Shown piece after piece: positions 1 through 5,960 of a stretch of DNA of 10,619 nt (positions within the stretch are counted from its first letter, which is position 1; every line of letters begins with the position of its first letter). Location of the stretch: positions 1-10,619 of the forward strand of contig JAFCDM010000058.1 in the NCBI GenBank assembly GCA_017609695.1. The letters are read 5' to 3'. The DNA is from Candidatus Pacearchaeota archaeon (GTDB taxonomy: Archaea > Nanobdellota > Nanobdellia > Pacearchaeales > GW2011-AR1). A program made the translations under genes and the position numbers. A model generated the notes under the pieces. That model worked only from the letters and a program-made list of their open reading frames with translations, searched no databases and was not told where the DNA came from.

Positions 1-593
1 TGGTCAAAGTGCTTCCTTAAATCTCTTCTTTCCCTAATTAATTTATCACCATAAGTTCTTTCTAAATTAATCCTGTTTAATTCAAACTCTTTTTTTAATT
101 TCTCTCTTAATTCATTTATTTTTTTCTTAGAAATTCTAATCTCTGTTTCTTTTTGTTTTTCATTTAATTCTCTTTCTTTTTCAGAAGAAATTTGCTCCTT
201 CAATTTCTTATGCCTCTCACTTAAATCAGAAAGAACTTGGTATTTTTTATTTTTTAATTTCTGTTTTTCTACTTTTAATTTCTTATTCATTTCCAAATTA
301 AGTGTCTTAATCAAATCCCTCTTTTTTTCATTCAAAGAATTAATAATTTTATTTTCTTTTGTTCTTAACAAGTCTCTTTGTTTATTTAACTTTATTTCAT
401 TTTCAGAACTAACTTTTTCCCTTAATTGTTTTTCCCTATCCTCAACTAATTGTTCTTGTTTTTCAATTTCCTGTGCTAAAATTATCTCTTCTTCTTGAAT
501 TCTTTTTTCTAATAATTCATTTTGTTTTTTTATTTTTCTTTCTAATTCTTTTTCTTTTTCATTCAAAACTCTTCTTTGTTTTTCAACAGCCAT
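1..593 (-). CDS. Coiled-coil protein 3 of a paralogous operon (partial, C-terminus outside window)
   Basis: I read 197 codons without a stop from an ATG at 593 to the window edge. The product is almost entirely Lys, Glu, Arg, Gln, Leu and Asn in heptad-like spacing, predicting a long, highly charged, soluble coiled coil with no signal peptide or membrane segment. It starts MAVEKQRRVLNEKEKELERK. Near the visible end is a stretch reading NLERTYGDKLIRERRDLRKH, which resembles a KFGEKYENKVKF-type segment in the first protein of the operon. The ATG lies 2 nt after the stop of the preceding gene, so translation is probably coupled. No family is recognised. A structural or DNA-organising role is conceivable, but nothing in the sequence shows it. 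Confidence 0.85.
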   Translation of the reverse strand, partial: MAVEKQRRVLNEKEKELERKIKKQNELLEKRIQEEEIILAQEIEKQEQLVEDREKQLREKVSSENEIKLNKQRDLLRTKENKIINSLNEKKRDLIKTLNLEMNKKLKVEKQKLKNKKYQVLSDLSERHKKLKEQISSEKERELNEKQKETEIRISKKKINELREKLKKEFELNRINLERTYGDKLIRERRDLRKHFD

Positions 594-595
594 AT

Positions 596-1438
596 TTAAG
601 CATGCTCCTCAATTCTTAAATGAGCTTGTTTTTCTTTTTCTCTTAAAACCTTATTTTGTTTTTCAATATTTTCTTTTAGCCTTTCTTCTCTTTTTCTTAA
701 GGACTTTCTTTGTTCTTTTAATTTTGTTCTTATTTTATTATTTTCATCACCCAACCATTGTTTTTCTTTATCTAATTTTTTAGAAAATCCTAAAACATAT
801 TTCCTTTTTATTTTTTCTAATTTATGTTTTAACCTTAATTCACAACTTCTTTTAAGACTTTCTTTATGAGCCTTAAATCTTTGAGCAGATTTTAAAGAAA
901 GTTTTATTTTAAGTTCATTTTTCTTTTTTTCTAAATCCTTAAGTTCTTTAGCAAGCAAATTTGCTTTTATTCTTTTTTCCTCTTTAATTAATTTCTTTTC
1001 AGCAATCTCCTGTTTTTCTGCTAATTTTTCTGCTTTTTCTCTAAATTCATTTAATTTTCTATCTTTTCTTTTTTTAAATTCTTTTTCTGAAAGATTAAGT
1101 GCACTTACCTTTTTTCTTTCTAAATCAATCTCTTGTTTTAATTTTTCATTTTCTTTAGCTAAACCATCTAAAACTTCATTTTCTCTTTTTTTAAGTAATC
1201 TCTTTTTATTTCTTAACTCTTTTTCAGCTTGTGCCTTAAGTTTATGAATTAAATCCTTCTTTTTTATTTCTAATTCATAAAGTTTTTTGTTTGTCTCTTG
1301 CTTATCTAATATCTTCTGTTTTGTTAATTTTTTATTAGATTCTAATTCTAATCTCTTCTCTATCTTCTCTCTTTCTCCAGCAAGAAAATCATCTTCTGTT
1401 TTTATTTTTTGATTTAAATCTGCTTCCCGAGAATTCAA
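596..1438 (-). CDS. Coiled-coil protein 2 of a paralogous operon, TTG start
   Basis: This 280-aa protein is dominated by Lys, Glu, Leu and Arg and lacks any hydrophobic segment, so it is predicted to be an extended coiled coil throughout. The start codon is TTG, sharing a TTGA overlap (1435-1438) with the stop of the gene before it; no internal Met offers an alternative, which argues for translational coupling. The C-terminal part (about residues 212-270) contains RKYVLGFSKKLDKEKQWL followed by a DENNKIR turn. This matches the equivalent end of the upstream protein (KKFALQASQQIHRERDLL followed by KDNKSKARIK), so the two are probably tandem paralogues. The function is unknown. Similarity to SMC, myosin or tropomyosin that a search might return would most likely be compositional. 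Confidence 0.85.
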   Translation of the reverse strand: MNSREADLNQKIKTEDDFLAGEREKIEKRLELESNKKLTKQKILDKQETNKKLYELEIKKKDLIHKLKAQAEKELRNKKRLLKKRENEVLDGLAKENEKLKQEIDLERKKVSALNLSEKEFKKRKDRKLNEFREKAEKLAEKQEIAEKKLIKEEKRIKANLLAKELKDLEKKKNELKIKLSLKSAQRFKAHKESLKRSCELRLKHKLEKIKRKYVLGFSKKLDKEKQWLGDENNKIRTKLKEQRKSLRKREERLKENIEKQNKVLREKEKQAHLRIEEHA

Positions 1439-2754
1439 TAACTGAAAATTTCTTGTCTTGATTTTTCATGATTTATATTCAACGCATTCCTTCTAGTATC
1501 TAACTCATTTTCCAACTTCCGATATCTTTCTTTTAAACCTTGTTTTCGTCTTTTAATCTCTTTTTCCAATCCTTCATTTCTTTTATTTAATAAATCTCTT
1601 TCTTGTTTTATCCTCGCCTTGGATTTATTGTCCTTTATTTTTAATAAATCCCTTTCCCTATGTATTTGCTGAGAAGCTTGCAAAGCAAATTTTTTTCTTA
1701 ATCTTTTTTCGATTTCATCTAATTGTTTATTTTTCTTTCTTTCTATAAGTCTTTTAATATTCTCGCGAGCTTCTCTTAATTCTTTTTCTAATCTCTCACC
1801 TAACTCCCTCTTAAGTCCCTCCTTCTTTTGAGCTAATTCCGTATCATTTTGTTTCCTAAGTCTTTCCTTAAGTTTTCTTTTTTTCTCATCTAATTGCCTC
1901 AACTCCTTAAGATTCATTAATTTTCTTAATCTTTTTTTCTCATCGCTTAACCCTTTAAAAGATTCTTTCATAAGACTTTTCCTAGTTTCTTCTTGTTCTT
2001 TTTCAAGTTCTTTCAATCTTTTTTGTTCTTTTAAAATTAATTCTTTTTCTTTTTCTCTTAAACTATGAATTGCTTCCTTTTCAAGCCCTCTTTTAAGAGT
2101 CTCTATCCTTTCTTTTAAAGCATTATTAAATCTTCCACTAACTTCTCTTTGTAAACAAAATTTAACTTTATTTTCATATTTTTCACCAAACTTATCTTCT
2201 AAAGTTTTATATTGTAATTGAAAATTATCTTTTCTATCTTGTAAATCTAATTGCAATTGTTTTTGAATTTCAAGTTCCTTACTTTTCAATTTCCTTGACA
2301 ATTCTGCCTTAATATCACTTAAGGTAAGGTTAAACTCGTTATCAATTAAAAAACTAACTTCTGGATCAATCTTCTTTAATAATTCTTTTTTTCTAGCTTC
2401 TTCTCTTTTTTGCTCCTCTAAAAAATCATCAAAAGAATTAAGTTTACTCTTAATCTCTGGAATTGATTTAACTATTTTAACCTGGGAACCTAAAAGTTGT
2501 TTTTTATTAGTTTTATTCCCTTTTCTTTTTCCCTTCTTACTTATCTTTTCAATCTTTCCTTTTTTTATCTTAGTTTTCAAAAGTTTTATCTCTTTTTCTA
2601 TATCTGGGATATAAAGAACATTCTTCATTTTAGAACGAATAGATTTAGCATCACTTTCATGTCCAGTGATATCAATTTTATCCAATTCCACCTTAAGTTT
2701 TTCTAATTTCTCAATATTATTTTCAAAATATTTAAAATCTTTTTTTCCCACCAT
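1435..2754 (-). CDS. Coiled-coil protein 1 of a paralogous operon (operon head)
   Basis: This is a 439-aa charged protein starting at ATG 2754. Residues 1-50 are less repetitive (FKYFENNIEKLEKLKVELDK) and may form a small N-terminal helical domain. A basic stretch KKGKRKGNKTNKK follows near residues 73-87, and then a coiled coil runs to the end. A segment around residues 180-205 (LEDKFGEKYENKVKFCLQRE) and the C-terminal segment from about residue 354 recur in the next genes, marking the three as paralogues. No Shine-Dalgarno site is visible. A weak TATA-like GAATTTATAG lies about 43 nt upstream. The gene heads a run of three overlapping genes on the minus strand after a 400-bp gap. Function is not recognised; no enzyme motif is present. 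Confidence 0.88.
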   Translation of the reverse strand: MVGKKDFKYFENNIEKLEKLKVELDKIDITGHESDAKSIRSKMKNVLYIPDIEKEIKLLKTKIKKGKIEKISKKGKRKGNKTNKKQLLGSQVKIVKSIPEIKSKLNSFDDFLEEQKREEARKKELLKKIDPEVSFLIDNEFNLTLSDIKAELSRKLKSKELEIQKQLQLDLQDRKDNFQLQYKTLEDKFGEKYENKVKFCLQREVSGRFNNALKERIETLKRGLEKEAIHSLREKEKELILKEQKRLKELEKEQEETRKSLMKESFKGLSDEKKRLRKLMNLKELRQLDEKKRKLKERLRKQNDTELAQKKEGLKRELGERLEKELREARENIKRLIERKKNKQLDEIEKRLRKKFALQASQQIHRERDLLKIKDNKSKARIKQERDLLNKRNEGLEKEIKRRKQGLKERYRKLENELDTRRNALNINHEKSRQEIFSY

Positions 2755-3167
2755 CTTTTTTAGTTTTGTTTATTTCATTTTATTTTCAAAATCTATAAAT
2801 TCTAAAGCCATTCTTCTCTTACTAAGCTCCTCTTCTCAATCTCTCTCTTATTACATTTATTTTTATTAAATTATTAGTTAATTCTCAAATTTATTTTTTT
2901 AATTTATTTTTACTTATATCTCCAAACACTTATTCGCTTTAGGTAAGTTATGTATGGCGTTATATTTATTTGAATTATCAATTTATATTTTATTATTAAA
3001 TTACAAAATAATCCAATATGGTAATGTAGAATAACTATTTAAATATAATGTTTTGTAAAATATGTAATAAAACATTTGTATTCAAAAATCTCAAAATCTA
3101 TTCATCGAAACTTATTAATCTTTTTATCATACTTCAATCAAGCTTAAGAATTTATTTATTATTAAAA
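2755..3167. other. Intergenic region, AT-rich, no convincing gene
   Basis: About 410 bp lie between L24e and the coiled-coil operon. No RNA gene or repeat is recognisable. On the minus strand there is a 13-codon open frame from ATG 2812 (MALEFIDFENKMK) that continues upstream as EEELSKRR without a start; it resembles a coiled-coil protein end and could be a remnant. A GAATTTATAG element near 2793-2802 (minus) is a possible weak promoter for the coiled-coil operon. CTATTTAAATATAATG near 3035-3050 could serve as a TATA element on either strand. Confidence 0.6.
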
Positions 3168-3371
3168 TTATTTTTCCTTCTCAACAGATTTCTTTTTTCC
3201 CTTAATTTTCTTTTCTCTTTTAACCCAATTAACCTTTCTTGGGTCTCTTTTTAAAGCAAGATTTCTTTTACATTTACTAGAACAAAAATGAAGAGACTTA
3301 CCATCAAAAGTAAAAATAGTTAATCCCCTTGGTTCTTGATAATTCTTCTTACAAAATGAACATGTTGGCAT
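3168..3371 (-). CDS. rpl24e: 50S ribosomal protein L24e
   Basis: This 67-aa protein carries the L24e zinc ribbon: Cys4-x2-Cys7 (CSFC) and Cys30-x3-Cys34 (CSSKC) around an aromatic core GLTIFTFDGKSLHF, followed by KRNLALKRDPRKVNWVKR. The Lys-rich tail (KKIKGKKKSVEKEK) suits a ribosomal RNA-binding protein. A good Shine-Dalgarno site, TAGGAG, ends 9 nt before the ATG, which supports this start. It is the last gene of the L7Ae-S28e-L24e cluster. In many archaea ndk and infB follow; here the cluster ends and a 400-bp gap begins. Length and motif order match the family closely. Confidence 0.96.
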   Translation of the reverse strand: MPTCSFCKKNYQEPRGLTIFTFDGKSLHFCSSKCKRNLALKRDPRKVNWVKREKKIKGKKKSVEKEK

Positions 3372-3387
3372 ATTATTTTCTCCTAAA

Positions 3388-3585
3388 TTATTTCCTTAAA
3401 TAAAGTATATTTAATACTAAAAAACTCCCCATAATAACTGGACTTGGACTAACATCACGAACTAAACAACCAGAAAAACAAACTCTATCCCTACAATCTC
3501 TTAAACCCCCTCTTAAAACTCCTAAATTCCCTGGACTATTATTAAAAGAAACCCTCCAATTTCTATAACTATCTTTAAATTTCAT
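3388..3585 (-). CDS. Small hypothetical protein between S28e and L24e
   Basis: This is an open frame of 65 codons whose ATG lies 1 nt after the S28e stop and whose stop lies 16 nt before L24e, so it fills the gap in the operon exactly. The product is Cys- and Gly-containing (a stretch CRDRVCFSGC at about residues 31-40) with a hydrophobic end (VIMGSFLVLNILYL). Third codon positions favour T and A, Arg is mostly AGA/AGG, and base composition is like the neighbouring genes rather than the AT-rich spacers, which supports coding. There is no clear Shine-Dalgarno site, only AAAGGGG about 13 nt upstream. I do not recognise it. It could instead be a remnant of a gene once present here. Confidence 0.5.
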   Translation of the reverse strand: MKFKDSYRNWRVSFNNSPGNLGVLRGGLRDCRDRVCFSGCLVRDVSPSPVIMGSFLVLNILYLRK

Positions 3586-3586
3586 T

Positions 3587-3883
3587 TTAACTAAAAGCCC
3601 CTTTCAAAACTTTGGTTTTAATTCTTCTGGCTTCAATCTGAGTTTCTCTTAACATTAAAATATCTCTTTTTCTTACAGGACCTTTAACATTTCTCCTCAT
3701 AACCTTTCCCTTATCAAAACCTTGCAAAACCCTGCATTTAACTTGAGTAACTTCTCCCTTTGAACCTGTCCTTCCAATAATTCCTTCAACAACCCCAGGA
3801 ACTGCTGTTTCTGTTAATAAAGATTCTGCCCCCCTAGAACCACTCCCCTTCCCTTGTTTTACTTTTTGGGTTTTACTTCCCAT
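3587..3883 (-). CDS. rps28e: 30S ribosomal protein S28e
   Basis: The core from about residue 30 is typical archaeal/eukaryotic S28e: VEGIIGRTGSKGEVTQVKC, then a variable loop, then NVKGPVRKRDILMLRETQIE and EARRI. S28e sits on the platform of the small subunit near the mRNA exit region. At 98 aa it is longer than the roughly 70 aa usual in archaea. The extra length is a basic, Gly/Ser/Lys-rich N-terminus (KTQKVKQGKGSGSRG) and a short C-terminal tail (KTKVLKGAFS). No ATG nearer the core is available, so the long start is kept. The start lies just after the L7Ae stop, in the conserved gene order L7Ae-S28e-L24e. Confidence 0.95.
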   Translation of the reverse strand: MGSKTQKVKQGKGSGSRGAESLLTETAVPGVVEGIIGRTGSKGEVTQVKCRVLQGFDKGKVMRRNVKGPVRKRDILMLRETQIEARRIKTKVLKGAFS

Positions 3884-3884
3884 T

Positions 3885-4208
3885 TTATTTATTCTTTAAA
3901 TTTAATTTTAAAAAACCTTCAAATTCTTCTTCAGCATCTCCAAGGTCAATAACAGCTACACTCGCACAACCAACATTAATTCCAACTGAAATTCCTAATT
4001 TTTCTTTTTTATCTGCTTCCACACAATAAATATTTTTCTCTTTGCATAAAAGAGGTAAGTGTTGCACAATCTCTTTAGGTTCAACATCTGCTCCATAAAC
4101 TACTAATTTTGCTGTTCCTCTCTCTATTGCTTTAGTAACTTCATTTGTTCCTTTTTCAACTTTTCCAGTTCTTCTTGCTTTTTCAATTATTTCATATACA
4201 GAAACCAT
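3885..4208 (-). CDS. rpl7ae: Ribosomal protein L7Ae (K-turn-binding; also box C/D, H/ACA and RNase P component in archaea)
   Basis: The protein shows the L7Ae fold signature: KGTNEVTKAIERGTAKLVVY, then GADVEPKEIVQHLPLLC, and ISVGINVGCASVAVI. By family knowledge it binds kink-turn RNA in the ribosome, in snoRNA-like particles and in RNase P. The frame extends upstream to a TTG at 4238 and an ATG at 4223. I prefer ATG 4208 (107 aa) because a strong Shine-Dalgarno site GGAGG (4217-4221) lies 8 nt before it, although this gives an N-terminus somewhat shorter than usual. It heads the ribosomal cluster, and its leader carries two 53-bp repeats and a short upstream frame. Confidence 0.95.
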   Translation of the reverse strand: MVSVYEIIEKARRTGKVEKGTNEVTKAIERGTAKLVVYGADVEPKEIVQHLPLLCKEKNIYCVEADKKEKLGISVGINVGCASVAVIDLGDAEEEFEGFLKLNLKNK

Positions 4209-4216
4209 TTCAGTTT

Positions 4217-4221
4217 CCTCC
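4217..4221 (-). promoter_or_regulatory. Shine-Dalgarno site deciding the L7Ae start
   Basis: GGAGG on the minus strand is separated by 8 nt (AAACTGAA) from ATG 4208. Neither the TTG at 4238 nor the ATG at 4223 has such a site, so 4208 is the favoured start. Confidence 0.6.
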
Positions 4222-4278
4222 ATTAATTTAATAACCAAAAACCATAAGAAACATTTGCCTCCTATAAGTCATTGGCGA

Positions 4279-4331
4279 GCAAAAGTAATTTTAATATCCT
4301 TACAATATTCTGCTAAATTGCTTTTGCGAGT
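4279..4331. repeat. 53-bp tandem repeat, copy 1
   Basis: This copy abuts copy 2 (4332-4384) directly; the two differ at only two positions (GCT against ACC in the middle). Each unit is an imperfect hairpin: outer arms GCAAAAG and CTTTTGC, inner arms AATTT/AAATT after one mismatch, and a further AATAT/ATATT pair around a 7-nt loop. The unit ends GCGAGT. Confidence 0.95.
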
Positions 4332-4384
4332 GCAAAAGTAATTTTAATATCCTTACAATATTCTACCAAATTGCTTTTGCGAGT
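4332..4384. repeat. 53-bp tandem repeat, copy 2
   Basis: This is the second copy of the hairpin unit, immediately after copy 1. Both lie between the putative promoter (4411-4423) and the L7Ae start, so they would be transcribed as two successive hairpins in the mRNA leader if that promoter is used. The ends resemble the nearby insertion-sequence terminus (TTGCTTTTGCGAGT compared with TTGACTTTGCGTCA). Confidence 0.95.
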
Positions 4385-4410
4385 AGTATTAATAAAAGTA
4401 GAAAATAGGG

Positions 4411-4423
4411 GTTTATAAAGTTT
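4411..4423 (-). promoter_or_regulatory. Putative BRE/TATA box of the L7Ae-S28e-L24e operon
   Basis: The minus strand reads AAACTTTATAAAC, a good archaeal TATA element (octamer TTTATAAA at 4412-4419). With the spacing seen at other promoters in this window, transcription would start near 4390, giving a leader of about 180 nt. A weaker alternative, CTTATAGG near 4261-4268, would give a short leader instead. The insertion sequence ends about a dozen bases upstream and leaves the element intact. Confidence 0.5.
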
Positions 4424-4434
4424 ATTACTCAATT

Positions 4435-4445
4435 GACTTTGCGTC
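4435..4445. repeat. Left terminal inverted repeat of the insertion sequence
   Basis: GACTTTGCGTC is the exact reverse complement of 5621-5631. It overlaps the TGA stop of the transposase (4444-4446). Confidence 0.88.
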
Positions 4446-5370
4446 AGAATAGATTATAGTAATTCCATTTCCTTAAATTGTGTATGATAATTCTCGCTGT
4501 GAGTTGTGTCAATCTTGAAATGGGATTATGCTTTAAGAGAGGTTTATTCCTTCTCTTAAAACTTGAATGAAAACTTTCTGTGTGACTTCTTTGATGGTAT
4601 TCTCTAAGCCAGTCTTGAGTTCCAAAAAACAAATCAAGATACATTAATTGCCAAGATATTCCCAAATTTAATTTTAGATTTTTCTTTGGAAAGATAAATG
4701 GTTTCATTCCTAATTCACTTATCTTTCTAGTAAGTTCTCTATCTACAAAACCAGCATCTAATCTTAAACTATTTCCTTTAATCTCTTCAATCATCTTTCT
4801 CATAGCTCTTCTTTCATCTCTGTCCATCTCAAATGCTTGAACAATCTCTCTAGAATCAACAACAGAAGTAAAATAATCTCCTGTTTTTCTTTGAGTTTCA
4901 TAATTCTGTTTTCTTGTAGTTTCTAAACCTGTTCCATCTCCCATTAAAACCCCATTAGAATTTTTTGTTTTCTCAAATACTTGCTTAAGCAAGTATTGTA
5001 CTTCTAAATTATTATAAGCTCTCCCAATTGTTCTATCATCTAATTTAAATTTAAGTTGGATGTTTAATCCTATCAAAGACATCCAACCTTGTGCTTCTCT
5101 TTCTGTTAATTGCAAGAGTTCGCATAGAAGAATAACCTTTGCTAATATTTTTGCATCCACTCCTTTTCTACCTAATTGGCTTATCTTTTTAACTTCGCAA
5201 ATATTTACGACCTTATTAATTTCTCTTATTAAGATCCCTGCCTCTTCTGTTTGAGCTATATTATATCTTCTCCAATCAACTCCTTTTTTATTTCTTGATT
5301 TATAAAATCCTTTCTCTCTCAGTTTAGGAACTAATTTCCTAAACTCTTCATTTGGTAAATCTGTTATCAT
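4444..5370 (-). CDS. DDE-type IS transposase
   Basis: This 308-aa protein has the layout of IS4/IS5-like DDE transposases (Transposase_11-type fold). The N-terminal 100 residues are helical and probably bind the terminal repeats. The first catalytic Asp is D145 in LMGDGTGLETT, the second D205 in SLRLDAGFVDREL, and the Glu E265 in RSHTESFHSSFKRR, followed by the usual C-terminal helix TARIIIHNLRKWNYY. All three acidic residues are present and there is no frameshift, so it may be active. By family knowledge it cuts and joins the element ends. The ATG at 5370 follows AT-rich promoter-like sequence. The protein ends inside the left inverted repeat, typical of compact elements. Confidence 0.93.
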   Translation of the reverse strand: MITDLPNEEFRKLVPKLREKGFYKSRNKKGVDWRRYNIAQTEEAGILIREINKVVNICEVKKISQLGRKGVDAKILAKVILLCELLQLTEREAQGWMSLIGLNIQLKFKLDDRTIGRAYNNLEVQYLLKQVFEKTKNSNGVLMGDGTGLETTRKQNYETQRKTGDYFTSVVDSREIVQAFEMDRDERRAMRKMIEEIKGNSLRLDAGFVDRELTRKISELGMKPFIFPKKNLKLNLGISWQLMYLDLFFGTQDWLREYHQRSHTESFHSSFKRRNKPLLKHNPISRLTQLTARIIIHNLRKWNYYNLF

Positions 5371-5425
5371 AAGATAATATATATTAATATATACTTATGT
5401 TTTATTGTTATGTAACACCTAAATA

Positions 5426-5433
5426 TTTATATA
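5426..5433 (+). promoter_or_regulatory. TATA box of the DUF2080-like gene (leaderless)
   Basis: TTTATATA ends 21 nt before ATG 5455, so transcription is expected to start at or next to the start codon. Confidence 0.6.
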
Positions 5434-5454
5434 TACTAATATATATGAATATAT

Positions 5455-5616
5455 ATGGCACGAAGCATAAAAATGGAGAAAGGTAAAGTAGAGCTTAAGG
5501 ACGAGTTTAATGCTATTTTTGAGAAAACAGTCACTAAATTTGGATCAGGAGCAAAGATAGATGCTCCCAAAGAATTTTTAGGGAAGAAAGTTTATGTTGT
5601 AGTTAGAAAGTCTTAA
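5455..5616 (+). CDS. Small transposon-encoded protein, DUF2080-like
   Basis: This 53-aa protein starts at ATG 5455 and ends 4 nt before the right terminal repeat. Its second half, TKFGSGAKIDAPKEFLGKKV followed by YVVVRKS, matches the pattern of DUF2080 (putative transposon-encoded protein: FG-x-G-x-[KR]-I-x-x-P-K-x-[FW]-[IL]-GKKV), which resembles AbrB/SpoVT-type swapped-hairpin DNA-binding domains. These small proteins occur beside archaeal IS transposases; their role, perhaps regulating transposition or binding the ends, is not established. A TATA octamer TTTATATA at 5426-5433 ends 21 nt before the ATG, as at other leaderless genes here. Its last 4 nt overlap the stop of the convergent gene on the other strand. 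Confidence 0.87.
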   Translation: MARSIKMEKGKVELKDEFNAIFEKTVTKFGSGAKIDAPKEFLGKKVYVVVRKS

Positions 5617-5903
5617 TTTAGACGCAAAGTCTTTATTGAACCCAAGTTTTTAATCAAATCACTTCTAACCTCAGGCATTATTTTAAAATCTCTACAACCT
5701 CCTTCTCCTAGAGACCCCTCTGGAACTTGTTCCCCAATTTCAAATCTATAATATCTCTTCCCATCTTTATCTCTATGACAAGCTAAGTATATTTTAGATT
5801 CAACACAAGGACAATCCAAAGCGCGCCCCCCAGCTAAATGTGCTATACAATAATAAGTTCCCTTAGGCTGCTTTCTACCTTCTCTTTGATAACGACAAAA
5901 CAT
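5613..5903 (-). CDS. Small Cys-rich protein, unknown, 3' end altered by insertion sequence
   Basis: This 96-aa protein carries six Cys and a neighbouring His (C3, C19, C31, C33, C42, H43, C70). The pairs CPC and ACH suggest metal binding, probably zinc, but the family is not recognised. The frame also has an ATG at 5912. I prefer ATG 5903 because a TATAAATA octamer (5925-5932) ends exactly 21 nt before it, the spacing of the other leaderless genes. The right end of the insertion sequence is at 5631, so the last residues (TLRLN and the adjoining Lys) and the stop codon come from the element; the native C-terminus has been replaced and probably shortened. The original downstream codons are not visible on the other side of the element. 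Confidence 0.72.
   Translation of the reverse strand: MFCRYQREGRKQPKGTYYCIAHLAGGRALDCPCVESKIYLACHRDKDGKRYYRFEIGEQVPEGSLGEGGCRDFKIMPEVRSDLIKNLGSIKTLRLN
5621..5631. repeat. Right terminal inverted repeat of the insertion sequence
   Basis: GACGCAAAGTC is the exact reverse complement of 4435-4445. It lies within the 3' codons of the Cys-rich gene. Confidence 0.88.
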
Positions 5904-5924
5904 TCTAGCCATTTTTAAAATTAA

Positions 5925-5932
5925 TATTTATA
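5925..5932 (-). promoter_or_regulatory. TATA box of the Cys-rich gene (leaderless)
   Basis: The minus strand reads AAAG followed by TATAAATA; the octamer ends 21 nt before ATG 5903 and only 12 nt before ATG 5912, which favours the shorter protein. Confidence 0.6.
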
Positions 5933-5960
5933 CTTTAAATAATTAATTATACTAGAAACA

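Larger units (their letters stand above)
4435..5631. mobile_element. Complete insertion sequence, 1197 bp, two genes (transposase plus DUF2080-like protein)
   Basis: The ends are perfect 11-bp inverted repeats: GACTTTGCGTC at 4435-4445 and GACGCAAAGTC at 5621-5631. The left repeat overlaps the transposase stop codon, and the right repeat begins 4 nt after the small gene's stop. Between them are a minus-strand DDE transposase and a divergent plus-strand small protein with a shared AT-rich promoter region. The size near 1.2 kb, the two genes and the short inverted repeats fit the archaeal ISA1214-type group as I remember it; the exact family is not certain. No clean target duplication is seen: the flanks CAATT and TTTATT share at most 2 bp at the junction. 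A TTTATT on each side, offset by 8 bp, may be a trace or chance. Confidence 0.9.

Noticed and set aside
2497..2869. Plus-strand hydrophobic frames antisense to the first coiled-coil gene
   Set aside because: Phe/Leu/Ser-rich composition is the expected antisense reading of Lys/Glu-rich codons, and they overlap a well-supported gene.
3048..3254. Plus-strand frame starting with a zinc-finger-like MFCKICNKTF
   Set aside because: The second half of the finger (His residues) is absent, and most of the frame is antisense to L24e with a hydrophobic Phe/Leu/Ile composition typical of an antisense shadow.
4279..4384. A kink-turn that L7Ae could bind in the leader hairpins
   Set aside because: The asymmetric internal loop lacks the paired GA/AG tandem on opposite strands that a standard K-turn needs; only a single A faces the five-base bulge.
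4421..5641. Target-site duplication of the insertion sequence (TTTATTACTC on the left, TTTATTGAAC on the right)
   Set aside because: The two copies are only partly identical and the left one is separated from the inverted repeat by 4 nt, so it is not a clean duplication.
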